In this document: piece by piece, positions 32,146-32,366 of the stretch | Layout: each line of letters opens with the position of its first letter | Numbering within the stretch: position 1 is the stretch's first letter | NCBI GenBank assembly: GCA_029979305.1 | Contig: JAPOHV010000005.1 | Span: 1-32,366 of the forward strand | Direction of reading: 5' to 3' | Length of the DNA stretch: 32,366 nt | Source of the DNA: Mycobacteriaceae bacterium | Lineage (GTDB): Bacteria; Actinomycetota; Actinomycetes; Mycobacteriales; Mycobacteriaceae | Translations under genes and position numbers: made by a program | Notes under the pieces: model-generated | Told to the model about the DNA's origin: nothing | Seen by the model: the letters and a program-made list of their open reading frames with translations, nothing else | Database searches by the model: none

Positions 32146-32366
32146 ATGACGCAGTCGGACCCGACTTCACGACGCCCCGGGCTGTGGACGGCCCTTGCCG
32201 CCACCGCCGTCGCCGGTGCCAGCGCGGTCACCATCGCCATGCCGCAGGCGCTGGCTGATCCCGTGCCGCCGCCGCCCGCGCCGACGACCGCCGCCCCGGC
32301 CGAGCCGGCGCCGCCGCCGGCCCCTGCCGACCCGAACGCCGCTCCCGCGCCCGCGTCTCCGGCGCC
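32146..32366 (+). CDS. apa: alanine/proline-rich secreted protein Apa (partial, runs off window)
   Basis: MTQSDPTSRRPGLWTALAATAVAGASAVTIAMPQALADPVPPPPAPTTAAPAEPAPPPAPADPNAAPAPASPA: signal peptide then Pro/Ala-rich region, immediately after modC. Confidence 0.85.
   Translation, partial: MTQSDPTSRRPGLWTALAATAVAGASAVTIAMPQALADPVPPPPAPTTAAPAEPAPPPAPADPNAAPAPASPA

Overview
The window is a GC-rich mycobacterial chromosome segment, probably from a non-tuberculous Mycobacterium/Mycolicibacterium. It is collinear with the M. tuberculosis Rv1819c-Rv1860 neighbourhood, as judged from protein content and gene order recalled without a database search. In order it carries: two tandem BacA/SbmA-type (Rv1819c-like) ABC transporters, ilvG-like ThDP enzyme, secA2, pgsA2-like CDP-alcohol phosphatidyltransferase, gcvH, garA, two MerR regulators flanking a bifunctional nuclease, a tandem glycine riboswitch upstream of gcvB, an Rv1836c-like membrane protein, glcB, two CNNM/CorC-like CBS proteins, guaB1, gnd1, a BlaR/BlaI-like pair, a hotdog thioesterase, a PrrB-like histidine kinase beside a hemophore-like secreted protein, ndh, an LLM oxidoreductase, modB-modC, and the 5' end of apa. 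No mobile element, CRISPR array, tRNA or rRNA was recognised. The points most worth a second look are: (1) a PrrB-like kinase with no adjacent response regulator, paired with a hemophore-like gene where Mtb has urease; (2) a 20-bp divergent LLM/modB interval with one symmetric TAGGGTA that can act as -10 for two leaderless genes, with modA missing; (3) a possible leaderless 26-codon uORF coupled to the Rv1842c-like gene; (4) a glycine riboswitch whose predicted +1 is the first base of P0; (5) the tandem transporter duplication; (6) 18-bp iterated repeats at the guaB1 promoter; (7) repeats and a palindrome upstream of resR. I found no convincing wholly new multi-gene system; most of the window is conserved core genome.
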